From assembly GCA_035500455.1 (NCBI GenBank), contig DATJXG010000007.1:1-12563 (forward strand): DNA of 12,563 nucleotides, given 5' to 3'. The notes under the pieces were generated by a model, which saw nothing but the letters and a program-made list of their open reading frames with translations, did not search any database and was not told where the DNA came from. Origin of the DNA: DATJXG01 sp035500455 (GTDB lineage Bacteria; Acidobacteriota; Terriglobia; Terriglobales; Acidobacteriaceae). The position numbers and the translations under genes were made by a program. Below, one piece after another: positions 1-6,870 of the stretch. Within the stretch, counting starts at the first letter, position 1. Every line of letters begins with the position of its first letter.

Positions 1-1
1 C

Positions 2-253
2 CTCTTGCAGGAGCTGGCGGCGCGCGGGAGGGCGATCCTGTTCAGTTCCCACGAGCTGGAGACGGTGGAGCGCGTGTGCTCGCGGGTGGTGATTCTGCAT
101 CGCGGCAGAGTGGTCGCGGACGATTCCATCGAGCGGCTGCGCTCCCTGATGGCGCTGCCGACTCTGGAAGAGATCTTTGCGCAGCTTGTGGTGGAACAGG
201 ATACGGTGGCACTCTCGCGGGAGATCGCGGATTTGATCTGCGTGCGAGGCTGA
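2..253 (+). CDS. ABC transporter ATP-binding protein, C-terminal fragment
   Basis: This is the last 84 codons of a gene that begins before the window. The frame opens at base 2 with no start codon needed. The visible part matches the end of an ABC-2 type ATPase: an SSHELE segment near residue 17 carries the H-loop (switch) histidine that contacts ATP gamma-phosphate. It is followed by the usual RVVILHRGRVV strand and a short helical tail containing TLEEIFAQLVVEQD, the typical terminus of ATPases that pair with ABC-2 permeases. Walker A, signature and Walker B motifs lie outside the window. The stop codon is three bases before the next ATG, so the permease downstream is almost certainly its partner and translationally coupled. 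The substrate cannot be told from this fragment. Confidence 0.88.
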   Translation, partial: LLQELAARGRAILFSSHELETVERVCSRVVILHRGRVVADDSIERLRSLMALPTLEEIFAQLVVEQDTVALSREIADLICVRG

Positions 254-256
254 GCC

Positions 257-1951
257 ATGAAGCGAGCGCAGTTCCGGATCTTGTACCGGCAGTTCCTGTT
301 CCGCATGGTGGATTTCGAACTGCTTTCGCCGGATGCGCGCGGCGACCTGAGCAAACTGGCCGGGCAGTTCGCGGCGCTTCTGATTTTCCTCAGCCTGGGA
401 CTGGCAATGGTAGGATCGGGAGCGGGCGGAAGCCGGCTCCCGCGCTTCGCTCAATGGATACTCGAGTGGAGCGGAGTCCATTTCCTGATCGCCACCACGA
501 TGTTGACGGTGGCGATCTTCGCGGTGCTCTCCTGGGATACCACGTTTCCCGACGGACGGGAAGTGCAGATGCTTGGGCCGCTGCCGATCGCGATGCGGAC
601 TCTGTTTCTGGCGAGGGTGACAGCGGCGGGGACGGCATTGGCGATTGCGGTCGCGGCGCTGCACTCGGCCGCGGGGCTGGTATGGCCCCTGGCACTGAAC
701 CGGGGCGGCGTGGCCGGCCTTGTCCGGCTCTTGGCGGCCTACTGGGTGACGATGTTCGCGGCGGGCGCATTTGTCTTCTGCTGCGTGCTGGGCATCCAGG
801 GACTGGCATCGCAATGCCTTCCGCGCCGTGTATTTCTGCGCATCTCGTCGTGGCTTCAATTGGCGGTGTTCGGGCTGGCGGTCTGCGCTTACTTTCTGGA
901 ACCGAAGCTGATCTCACCCTGGCAATTCGCGTCGCCGTGGCTGGCCTGGTCGCCGAGTTACTGGTTCCTGGGTCTTTTCGAAGAGTTGAATGGCTCCCGG
1001 CTTCTGGAGCCTCTGGCGCGGCGCGCGTGCATCGGGTTCGCGGCCGCGACGGGCGCCACCGTGCTGGCTTACACGCTGGCCTATGGGCGCACGCTGCGGA
1101 GGATCGTAGAGCAGCCCGATATCGCGCCCGCGGTGCGCGGCGGCAGCCGGCTGCCGCGCTTCGGAACTGCGTTCGAGACGGCGGTATGCCAATTCTGCAT
1201 TCGAACCATTTTGCGCAGCCGGCAGCAGCGGCTGATCGCGGCGTTCTACCTGGGGATCGGCTTCGCGGCCACGATCCTATTTCCGCAGTGGCCGGCGATG
1301 CGTGAAGTGGTGTGGAAGGACGGAGTCAGCCCGGCGGTCCTGGGCTCGACGATTCTGGTGATGGCGGTTTGCGTAGCGGGTGCGCGGATCGCCTTCTCGC
1401 TGCCCACGGACCTGCGCGCCAACTGGGTTTTTCGGATCACGCCGAGTCCGCCGGGGCCCGAATGTATGGCGGCGAGGCGCCGCGCCTTGTATGCGGTGTC
1501 GATGGTTCCGGTTTGGGTTGGCTCTGCGGCGATATTGTCGCGCATCTGGCCGTGGCGAATCGCAGCGGCGCACCTGGTAATTCTCGGGCTTCTCGGGGTG
1601 ATTGCCGCGGAAGCCGGATTGACGGGCATTCAGAAGATTCCTTTCACCTGTTCCTATCTGCCCGGAAAATCGAATGTCCATATGACTTTCCTGTTGTGTA
1701 GCTATGCTGTGTTCACCGTGATGGCCAAAGCGGCGCAACTCGAACGGCGCATGTTCGACGACGCGCGCGGCTTCGCGGCCACCGTGGGGATCTTGGGAGC
1801 CCTGTGGATTGGGTTGCGGTGGCGAAACAATGCGTTCGCGAGATCGCCGGAGGGCGAGATACAGTTCGAGGAGGCTGAGGACCCGGCGATCTTCGCGATG
1901 GATCTGCACAGGGACGGCGTGACGGTGTTGCCGAGCCCGCCCGGGTCATAA
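257..1951 (+). CDS. ABC-2 type transporter permease, about 12 membrane spans
   Basis: A 564-residue integral membrane protein starting three bases after the ATPase stop, so the pair forms one operon. Hydrophobic segments that look like membrane spans lie near residues 36-54, 76-93, 117-142, 157-184, 199-214, 257-276, 326-343, 358-379, 411-428, 434-453, 475-492 and 505-521, giving about 12, as in fused or long ABC-2 permeases. A loop after span 2 (about 94-112) reads FPDGREVQMLGPLPI, a stretch I associate with this permease type, where it would contact the ATPase. The last 40 residues are acidic and hydrophilic, probably cytosolic. No signal peptide is evident, as expected for a polytopic protein. 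Role: membrane half of an ABC exporter. The substrate is unknown and nothing in the neighbourhood identifies it. The family call is made from hydropathy and context. Confidence 0.85.
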   Translation: MKRAQFRILYRQFLFRMVDFELLSPDARGDLSKLAGQFAALLIFLSLGLAMVGSGAGGSRLPRFAQWILEWSGVHFLIATTMLTVAIFAVLSWDTTFPDGREVQMLGPLPIAMRTLFLARVTAAGTALAIAVAALHSAAGLVWPLALNRGGVAGLVRLLAAYWVTMFAAGAFVFCCVLGIQGLASQCLPRRVFLRISSWLQLAVFGLAVCAYFLEPKLISPWQFASPWLAWSPSYWFLGLFEELNGSRLLEPLARRACIGFAAATGATVLAYTLAYGRTLRRIVEQPDIAPAVRGGSRLPRFGTAFETAVCQFCIRTILRSRQQRLIAAFYLGIGFAATILFPQWPAMREVVWKDGVSPAVLGSTILVMAVCVAGARIAFSLPTDLRANWVFRITPSPPGPECMAARRRALYAVSMVPVWVGSAAILSRIWPWRIAAAHLVILGLLGVIAAEAGLTGIQKIPFTCSYLPGKSNVHMTFLLCSYAVFTVMAKAAQLERRMFDDARGFAATVGILGALWIGLRWRNNAFARSPEGEIQFEEAEDPAIFAMDLHRDGVTVLPSPPGS

Positions 1952-2078
1952 AGCCTGGGACGTGCACAAGCCGCAGAACTCTGGCAGCCTCCCTGGTGCT
2001 CTCATCATCCAATTAAATAAAAGATAAAAGAATCCTATTATTATTAATATCGTGAAAAAATGATAGAATTTTATCCAA
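1952..2078. other. AT-rich intergenic region
   Basis: The 127 bases between the permease and the HAF gene change sharply in composition: about 2010-2075 is mostly A/T in an otherwise GC-rich window. I see no convincing terminator hairpin after the permease. The AT-rich part probably holds the promoter of the next gene. A reverse-strand reading frame crosses this region, but its hydrophobic stretch is simply what AT-rich DNA encodes. Confidence 0.55.
2061..2069 (+). promoter_or_regulatory. Candidate extended -10 element directly before the HAF gene
   Basis: The sequence TGATAGAAT combines the TGn extension with a hexamer (TAGAAT, 2064-2069) matching TATAAT at five of six positions. Transcription would begin about base 2076, only about three bases before the ATG at 2079. 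The bases before that ATG contain no Shine-Dalgarno motif. Together this suggests a leaderless or nearly leaderless transcript. The -35 region at the right distance is poor (TTATTA at 2041-2046). A second -10-like hexamer, TATTAT at 2036-2041, would give a longer leader. Confidence 0.35.
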
Positions 2079-3167
2079 ATGCGCCCTTTTTCAATTTCAG
2101 TGGCCAGGTCGAGTTTGCTCCTCTTTCTCTTGACGCCGGCCTGCTGCCCAATCGTCTTCGCGGCGACCATCACCGATCTGGGCACGATCGGAGGCCACTC
2201 TGCTTACGCCACCGCGGTCAACAATGCAGGCCAGGTCGTGGGGGACTATCAGACCGCAGCGGGCGGTTTAACCGCATTTTATTATTCGGGCGGCATCATG
2301 ACCGGGCTCGGGAATTTTGGGGGTTCTTTTACATATTTATATGGGATTAACGACGCTGGTAACGCAGTGGGCGATTCTTATACGCCGAACAACGCCAGTT
2401 TCCGGGCTTTTCTCTATTCGAACGGCACGATGACGGACCTCGGCACGCTCGGCGGGGCTTCAAGCGTTGCGAATGGGATCAATAACGCTGGTCAGGTGGT
2501 TGGCTACGCGGCGATCTCGAGCGGAACTAGTCACGCATATCTCTACTCCGGGGGCGTGATGACGGATTTGGGTACGCTTGGCGGCGCATACAGTTCCGCT
2601 ACAGCGATTAACGATACCGACCAGATTGCCGGCTACTCGACGTCGTGGAACGGGGAAACGCATGCTTTTATCTACTCGGGAGGCCAGATGTTGGACATCG
2701 GCACGCTGGGCGGCAACCAGAGCGTAGCGTACAGTGTGAACGACGCGGGCCAGGTGGTTGGTTGGTCTTATCCAAAAGGCACCACCTCTCACACTCACGC
2801 TTTTCTCTACTCGGACGGCCAGATGAAGGATCTGGGCACGCTGGGCGGGTTTTCCGCCATCGCTGACGACATCAACAACGCAGGTCAGGTTGTGGGCGTG
2901 TCATGGTTGACAGGCAACAACACCTCTCACGCGTTCCTCTATTCGGGCGGCGTCATGAGCGACCTGAATTCATTTCTTCCTCTCAGCTCGGGATGGGAGC
3001 TGTATGAAGCCAAGGCGATCAACGACCAAGGCCAGATTGTGGGTTACGGGGACTTCGGCGGCCAGACGCATGCATTTCTGCTGGACATGGCTCCGGAGCC
3101 CTCGCCGGCTGCGCTGACCTGCCTTGGAACCGCGCTCCTGGCGGTTCTGCGACGGATGCGGAAGTGA
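2079..3167 (+). CDS. Secreted HAF-repeat protein with PEP-CTERM sorting signal
   Basis: A 362-residue exported protein. Residues 1-29 form a signal peptide (basic start, hydrophobic SLLLFLLTPACC core, probable cut after VFA or VFAA). Residues 33-337 consist of seven tandem units of 42-45 residues. Each follows the pattern D-L-G-T-L-G-G, then I-N-N-A-G-Q-V-V-G, then H-A-F-L-Y-S-G-G-x-M, which is the HAF extracellular repeat. Approximate units: 33-74, 75-118, 119-161, 162-204, 205-249, 250-293 and a diverged one at 294-337. The C-terminus has Pro-Glu-Pro at 339-341, a hydrophobic stretch (about 343-356) and a basic RRMRK end. This is the PEP-CTERM signal that exosortase recognises to process and anchor surface or exopolysaccharide-associated proteins. 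No exosortase gene is in the window. The ligand or partner is unknown. Seven units would suit a seven-bladed propeller, which is inference. Confidence 0.9.
   Translation: MRPFSISVARSSLLLFLLTPACCPIVFAATITDLGTIGGHSAYATAVNNAGQVVGDYQTAAGGLTAFYYSGGIMTGLGNFGGSFTYLYGINDAGNAVGDSYTPNNASFRAFLYSNGTMTDLGTLGGASSVANGINNAGQVVGYAAISSGTSHAYLYSGGVMTDLGTLGGAYSSATAINDTDQIAGYSTSWNGETHAFIYSGGQMLDIGTLGGNQSVAYSVNDAGQVVGWSYPKGTTSHTHAFLYSDGQMKDLGTLGGFSAIADDINNAGQVVGVSWLTGNNTSHAFLYSGGVMSDLNSFLPLSSGWELYEAKAINDQGQIVGYGDFGGQTHAFLLDMAPEPSPAALTCLGTALLAVLRRMRK
2175..3089 (+). repeat. Seven tandem HAF coding repeats (about 130 bases each)
   Basis: Inside the HAF gene the DNA repeats with a period near 130 bases. The conserved cores are the GACCTCGGCACGCTCGGCGG-like block (for example near 2434, 2564, 2694 and 2829) and the AACAACGCAGGTCAGGTGGT-like block (near 2221, 2481, 2741 and 2874). 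Similarity is highest among units 3 to 6 and falls at the ends, consistent with expansion from the middle by duplication or unequal recombination. Confidence 0.75.
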
Positions 3168-3182
3168 GCGGTACCGCGGCGC

Positions 3183-3356
3183 CTACGTCCGGTCCGTCTT
3201 GGGCTTGTTGCTTCTGTTCAGCAATTGGTGCAGGGCAAAGGGGACTTCGTCCGGGTGCAAGGCGCACCAGGCGATGATGCGTTCGAGCTTGACCGCATCG
3301 TCGGCGATGGCGCTGATTTCCATCAGCTCGGTTTCGATGGTTTCCGGTTCGCGCAT
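3183..3356 (-). CDS. Small hypothetical protein, 57 residues
   Basis: A short minus-strand gene of 57 codons, starting at the ATG complementary to 3354-3356 and ending at TAG (complement of 3183-3185). A GGAG ribosome binding motif (complement of 3362-3365) sits five bases before the ATG, a good spacing. The product begins MREPETIETELME and looks like two or three amphipathic helices. Its acidic first half leads to a central IIAWCALHPDEVPFALHQLL segment and a basic tail (NRSNKPKTDR). There is no signal peptide or membrane span, so it is probably a small cytosolic protein, perhaps acting by binding a partner. It is convergent with the HAF gene (stops 15 bases apart) and divergent from the kinase gene (62 bases between starts). 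I do not recognise a named family. Sensible protein composition, ribosome site and tidy fit in an otherwise empty gap support it as real. Confidence 0.68.
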   Translation of the reverse strand: MREPETIETELMEISAIADDAVKLERIIAWCALHPDEVPFALHQLLNRSNKPKTDRT

Positions 3357-3380
3357 GGAAACTCCAGCATGGCATATCGC

Positions 3381-3418
3381 GCGGCGGTGGTAGTGACATA
3401 CTAAGATTCAGCCGCCGC
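3381..3418. promoter_or_regulatory. Inverted repeat in the divergent kinase/small-gene upstream region
   Basis: GCGGCGG at 3381-3387 is the exact reverse complement of CCGCCGC at 3412-3418, which ends at the base before the kinase ATG. Between the arms lies TGACATACT (3394-3402), readable as a weak extended -10 for the kinase gene. The repeat could be an operator or an mRNA hairpin over the start site. No Shine-Dalgarno motif precedes the kinase ATG. In GC-rich DNA a 7-base repeat can occur by chance. Confidence 0.3.
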
Positions 3419-5986
3419 ATGAAGGCCCTCACCGAACATCCACACTACGAGATCCTGGAGCGATGCGGCCAGGGCGGCATGGGCGTGGTTTACCGCGCGC
3501 GCGACCGGCGGCTCAACCGCATCGTGGCACTCAAATTCCTGATCGTGGACGAGCCTCGAGAGGGCGGGACTGGGGGCGTGCAACGCTTTCGCCGCGAGGC
3601 GGAGGCGATCGCGGCGCTCAACCATCCCGGGATCGCCACCATCTTCGAGAGCGGGGAATGGGATGGGGCGCCCTTTCTGGCGCTGGAATTCCTCTCCGGC
3701 GGAACGCTGCGCGACAAGCTCCGCGGCACCCGTCTCAGCGTGCCCGAGATTGTCGATTACGCTGCGCAATTGGGCTCGGGCCTGGCATTCGCGCACTCCA
3801 AGGGGATCCTGCACCGCGATATCAAGCCCAGCAATTGCATGTTCAGCGAGCACGGCGCCCTGAAGTTTGTGGACTTCGGGCTGGCCAAGCCGATCGACAG
3901 CGAAGCCATCACGCAGCCGGGCAGCGCGGTCGGCACCATCGCGTACATGGCGCCGGAGCTCCTGCGCGGCGAACCCGCGACCGTGCGGAGCGACCTGTAT
4001 TCGCTGGGCGCAGTGGTATACGAAATGGCCGCGGGGCGCCCGCTTTACGGCGGCGGCGCGCTGGGAAACGTGGTGCAGCAGGTGCTCAGCGGGTCGGCCA
4101 CGCCGCTTTCGCAGTGCCGAACTGATCTGCCGGCGGGATTCTCCGCGGCCGTGGACCGGGCCATCGCGCCGCGGGCCGAGGACCGGTTCGAAAGCGTGCA
4201 GGCCTTTCTGGATGCCGTCCGCGGCACGGGTTCGCACAAGACGGCGCCGTCGGACTTCACTCCCACCATCACCATCAGCACGCCGAGCACGACCGCGCGA
4301 GTGGCGCAACGCCCGTGGTGGCGATACGGGGTGGGCGCCCTGATCCTGTTCGCGGCACTCCTGGCGGCGGTGTACCCCGGCCTGCGCCGCATCACGGGGA
4401 GTGCCGTACCCGCGGAGACGCTGGTTGTGCTTCCGTTCGAGAACCTCGGCGGCGACCCGGCCAACCAGGTGTTGTGCGACGGGCTGCAGGAGACGGTGAC
4501 CAGCGTGCTCTCCAGCGCAGAGGAATTGCGCAAGACGGTGATGATCGTGCCGTCCTCGGAGGTCCGGCGCAGCCAGATCCACACCATCGCGGAGGCCCGC
4601 AAGCAATTCAACGCCACGCTGGCGATCACGGGGAGCAGTCATAAGAGCGAAGACGGGCTGGATCTGACGCTGGACCTGACGGACGCGCGAGTTCTGCGGC
4701 AGAAGAACTCGCGCATTTTGAAGATACCCGCGGGAGCGGCCGGCGGACTGCAGCGGCAATTGGCGGACAACCTCGGGGCCATGCTGGGCACCGGGCCGCT
4801 GCTCAAGGGGCGGCAACCCGGCGAGACGACGGCGAACTCCGCGGCATACGCGCTGTTTCTGGAGGGACGCGGGGCGATGGAAAACCGCAAGTACGATGCC
4901 GCCGCGGAGTTCTTCAGGAAAGCGGTGGATGCCGACCCGGATTTCACGCTGGCCCGCGCCAAGCTGGCGGAGGCCTATCTTCGACTGAACCTGAGCACGC
5001 GGGACGCGAAATGGCTGGGACTGGCCGACGCCGAGGTGGCCAAAGCGGCGGCCGCGGGGCAGACGCCGGAGGTGCTGATGGCGCAGGCCCTCATCCGCAA
5101 GGCAACGGGTAACTGGCAGGAAGCCATCGGTTTCTTCGAACAGGTGCTGAAGGACGATCCCGCAAACGTGGAGGCCTACCGGCTCCTGGCGGACACGTGG
5201 GACAGCGCCGGTCACCCGAAAGAGGCCGAGGATACCTATCGCAAAGCCCTGGACCTGAGGCCCGGCTACTGGCCGCTGTACGAGAACCTGGGCGACTTCT
5301 ATTCCCGCCATCAGCAATACGATCTCGCGGAGAAGGCGCTGACTACCGGAATAGCGCTCAACTCGGAAGCGCCGTCACTCTACTACAACCTGGGCGCCAT
5401 GTATTTCCGGATGGGGCGATGGGCGGACGCCGGCCGGGCGTTCGAAAAATCGCTGGCCATCAAGCCCACACCCCTGGGATACGCCAACCTGGGCACGGTC
5501 CGGTTCTACGAGGGAAACTACGCCGAGGCGGCCAAACAGTGCGAGGCGGCGACGCGGCTGCAACCGGCGAATCCAACCAACTGGGGCAACCTGGGTGATT
5601 CTCTGTGGCAGGTTCCGGGCGAGAAGCAGCGCGCGCAGGCGGCGTTTCAGAAGGCGGCAGACCTGGCGAAACAGCAGCTCGCGATCAAGGAAGATAATCC
5701 GGCGCTGCGGAAGACTTACGCGCTGTACCTGGCCAAGCTGGGGCAGAAAGACGAGGCGTACGGGGAGGCGCGCCGCTCCATCGAGCAGGCGCCATCGGAC
5801 GGCAGCGTCCGGTTTTATGCGGCGCGAGTCTATGCGGTCACAGGCGATCGGGACGCGGCCTTCGCGTCCCTCAAGGAGAGCGTTTCGCTCGGATTCAGCG
5901 CGCGCGAGATTCAGCAGGAGCCGGATTTCAACGTCCTCAAGAGCGACCCTCGCTACCGTGAGATTGGCGAGGCTCCCAAAAAATAA
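3419..5986 (+). CDS. Membrane Ser/Thr protein kinase with TolB-like and TPR domains
   Basis: An 855-residue kinase of the bacterial PknB type. The catalytic domain spans about 10-268: glycine loop GQGGMGVVY (17-25), ATP-anchoring Lys39 in VALKF, helix-C Glu60, catalytic HRDIKPSN (132-139, Asp134), DFG (152-154), APE (178-180) and Asp192. All key residues are present, so it should be active. A Thr/Ser-rich linker follows, then one membrane span (about 302-322). Residues 334-430 (VVLPFENLGGDP, later ITGSSH) resemble the TolB N-terminal-like domain seen in kinase and adenylate cyclase fusions. About eight to ten TPR units fill 475-840, ending in FNVLKSDPRYREI. The expected topology is kinase in the cytosol, with TolB-like and TPR parts in the periplasm as protein-binding sensor. 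It is first in a likely three-gene unit. Substrates cannot be read from sequence. Confidence 0.93.
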   Translation: MKALTEHPHYEILERCGQGGMGVVYRARDRRLNRIVALKFLIVDEPREGGTGGVQRFRREAEAIAALNHPGIATIFESGEWDGAPFLALEFLSGGTLRDKLRGTRLSVPEIVDYAAQLGSGLAFAHSKGILHRDIKPSNCMFSEHGALKFVDFGLAKPIDSEAITQPGSAVGTIAYMAPELLRGEPATVRSDLYSLGAVVYEMAAGRPLYGGGALGNVVQQVLSGSATPLSQCRTDLPAGFSAAVDRAIAPRAEDRFESVQAFLDAVRGTGSHKTAPSDFTPTITISTPSTTARVAQRPWWRYGVGALILFAALLAAVYPGLRRITGSAVPAETLVVLPFENLGGDPANQVLCDGLQETVTSVLSSAEELRKTVMIVPSSEVRRSQIHTIAEARKQFNATLAITGSSHKSEDGLDLTLDLTDARVLRQKNSRILKIPAGAAGGLQRQLADNLGAMLGTGPLLKGRQPGETTANSAAYALFLEGRGAMENRKYDAAAEFFRKAVDADPDFTLARAKLAEAYLRLNLSTRDAKWLGLADAEVAKAAAAGQTPEVLMAQALIRKATGNWQEAIGFFEQVLKDDPANVEAYRLLADTWDSAGHPKEAEDTYRKALDLRPGYWPLYENLGDFYSRHQQYDLAEKALTTGIALNSEAPSLYYNLGAMYFRMGRWADAGRAFEKSLAIKPTPLGYANLGTVRFYEGNYAEAAKQCEAATRLQPANPTNWGNLGDSLWQVPGEKQRAQAAFQKAADLAKQQLAIKEDNPALRKTYALYLAKLGQKDEAYGEARRSIEQAPSDGSVRFYAARVYAVTGDRDAAFASLKESVSLGFSAREIQQEPDFNVLKSDPRYREIGEAPKK

Positions 5987-6040
5987 TGAAGCTCAGTGGA
6001 ATTCTGGAGTAAGCTGGTTTCTCGAAAGGATTACCAGCTC

Positions 6041-6817
6041 ATGGCGCAGCCGCAGACGTTCCTGATTCAAATCGTAGTCACTCTCAACCCGGATGCCCCG
6101 CCGACAACCCGAATTCGGTCCTTCTACAATTCGAAAATCAAGGCCGATCCTCTTGCAACCAATGTGGGCGATCACGTTGGGTGGCTGGTCCAGGTGGCGA
6201 TTGGCCATGAAGCGAAGTTTGTCCCATACACCATCGATTTCTCCAAGAACCCATCCTTTTTTGGCATGTCGTCTCTCAATGTGCCGAACGGCGGCCCGAG
6301 TCCGTTTCTCCGCGTGCTGGCTTTGTTGGACCACGTCAAATACAGCGTGAACATACCGGGGCTGGCCACGATCGATCCGGACATTCAATCCGGCGGAGAT
6401 ACGACATTTGGCGGCTTCGACATCACGCACAGTGTCTCGTACGACGTTTACTGGGATACGGCGCATCCAACGAATCCCATGCAATACGCGATAGGCGGCG
6501 GGAGCCGGACAGAACTTCCTTTGACCGTCAAGGTCGGGGATCAGATCACGTTCCACGCCTCGGTTGTCGGGAGCCCGGCGATATCGAATTTCGCGGTCGT
6601 CTTCAGCCAGAATGGCTGGTTCTCGCCGTTCGATCCCAACCACGGCCGGTTCACGGCAAACGGCGCCGGTACGACGATTGGTCCGAAGCCGGTCAAAGAC
6701 AGCGACGACCCGGGCCTCAGCTTCGGGCTAACCGCCTCCATCACTCTCAACGGCCAGGACGTCAAGTCGAACAACGCGAACAACGCCATCGTCATGTCGG
6801 CGTCGGGGGGGACATAG
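6041..6817 (+). CDS. Hypothetical beta-rich protein with apparent internal duplication
   Basis: A 258-residue protein that I do not assign to a named family. I prefer the ATG at 6041, preceded by GAAAGGA (6024-6030), about ten bases upstream of the start. A GTG at 5996, nine bases after the kinase stop, would add 15 residues and has no clear ribosome site. No signal peptide or membrane span is visible, so the protein appears cytosolic unless exported another way. It is rich in alternating hydrophobic residues, glycine, asparagine and proline, suggesting beta sandwiches. Two segments resemble each other: VGDHVGWLVQVAIG leading to TIDFSKNPSFFG in the first half, and VGDQITFHASVVG leading to VVFSQNGWFSPF in the second, with similar VGD-to-FS spacing. 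The first unit ends in IDPDI, reminiscent of cupredoxin-like beta sandwiches (weak inference). It sits between the kinase and the large membrane protein and is probably co-transcribed. Confidence 0.72.
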   Translation: MAQPQTFLIQIVVTLNPDAPPTTRIRSFYNSKIKADPLATNVGDHVGWLVQVAIGHEAKFVPYTIDFSKNPSFFGMSSLNVPNGGPSPFLRVLALLDHVKYSVNIPGLATIDPDIQSGGDTTFGGFDITHSVSYDVYWDTAHPTNPMQYAIGGGSRTELPLTVKVGDQITFHASVVGSPAISNFAVVFSQNGWFSPFDPNHGRFTANGAGTTIGPKPVKDSDDPGLSFGLTASITLNGQDVKSNNANNAIVMSASGGT

Positions 6818-6859
6818 TTCAGCCCGGGGACGCGGAGGAAACGCGAGCGAAACCTGTTT

Positions 6860-6863
6860 GAGG
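6860..6863 (+). promoter_or_regulatory. Ribosome binding site deciding the GTG start at 6871
   Basis: GAGG lies seven bases before a GTG codon at 6871. No better start exists nearby, and the product from this GTG begins with a basic residue pair and a hydrophobic segment suitable for membrane insertion, so the GTG start is favoured. Confidence 0.6.
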
Positions 6864-6870
6864 TCCTACT

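Noticed and set aside
76..1305. A 409-codon plus-strand frame overlapping the ABC ATPase and permease
   Set aside because: Product is Gly/Arg/Ala-rich and lacks the hydrophobic pattern of the overlapping permease, whose frame is coherent from ATG to stop and coupled to the ATPase.
1946..2185. Minus-strand 79-codon frame with a strongly hydrophobic stretch
   Set aside because: The hydrophobic run comes from the AT-rich gap read backwards, the frame overlaps both neighbouring genes, and there is no clear ribosome site.
2175..3089. Tandem repeats considered as a CRISPR array or mobile repeat
   Set aside because: The repeats lie in one continuous reading frame, have a period near 130 bases and encode the HAF protein motif, so they are protein repeats.
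3168..3177. Perfect 10-base palindrome GCGGTACCGC between the convergent HAF and small genes
   Set aside because: Too short and without a loop to be a terminator; such palindromes are common by chance in GC-rich DNA.
3019..3432. Minus-strand 137-codon frame over the HAF gene end and the gap
   Set aside because: It overlaps the better-supported 57-codon minus-strand gene in another frame and runs into the HAF coding region; its Arg/Pro-rich product looks non-coding.
3401..5317. A 638-codon open frame on the minus strand opposite the kinase gene
   Set aside because: It is the antisense shadow of a GC-rich coding region. Its product is Arg/Gln/His-rich low-complexity sequence with no recognisable motif, whereas the plus-strand frame has all kinase motifs.
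5996..6040. GTG start adding 15 residues to the beta-rich unknown protein
   Set aside because: No ribosome site precedes it, whereas ATG at 6041 has GAAAGGA upstream. The GTG remains possible through coupling to the kinase stop nine bases earlier.
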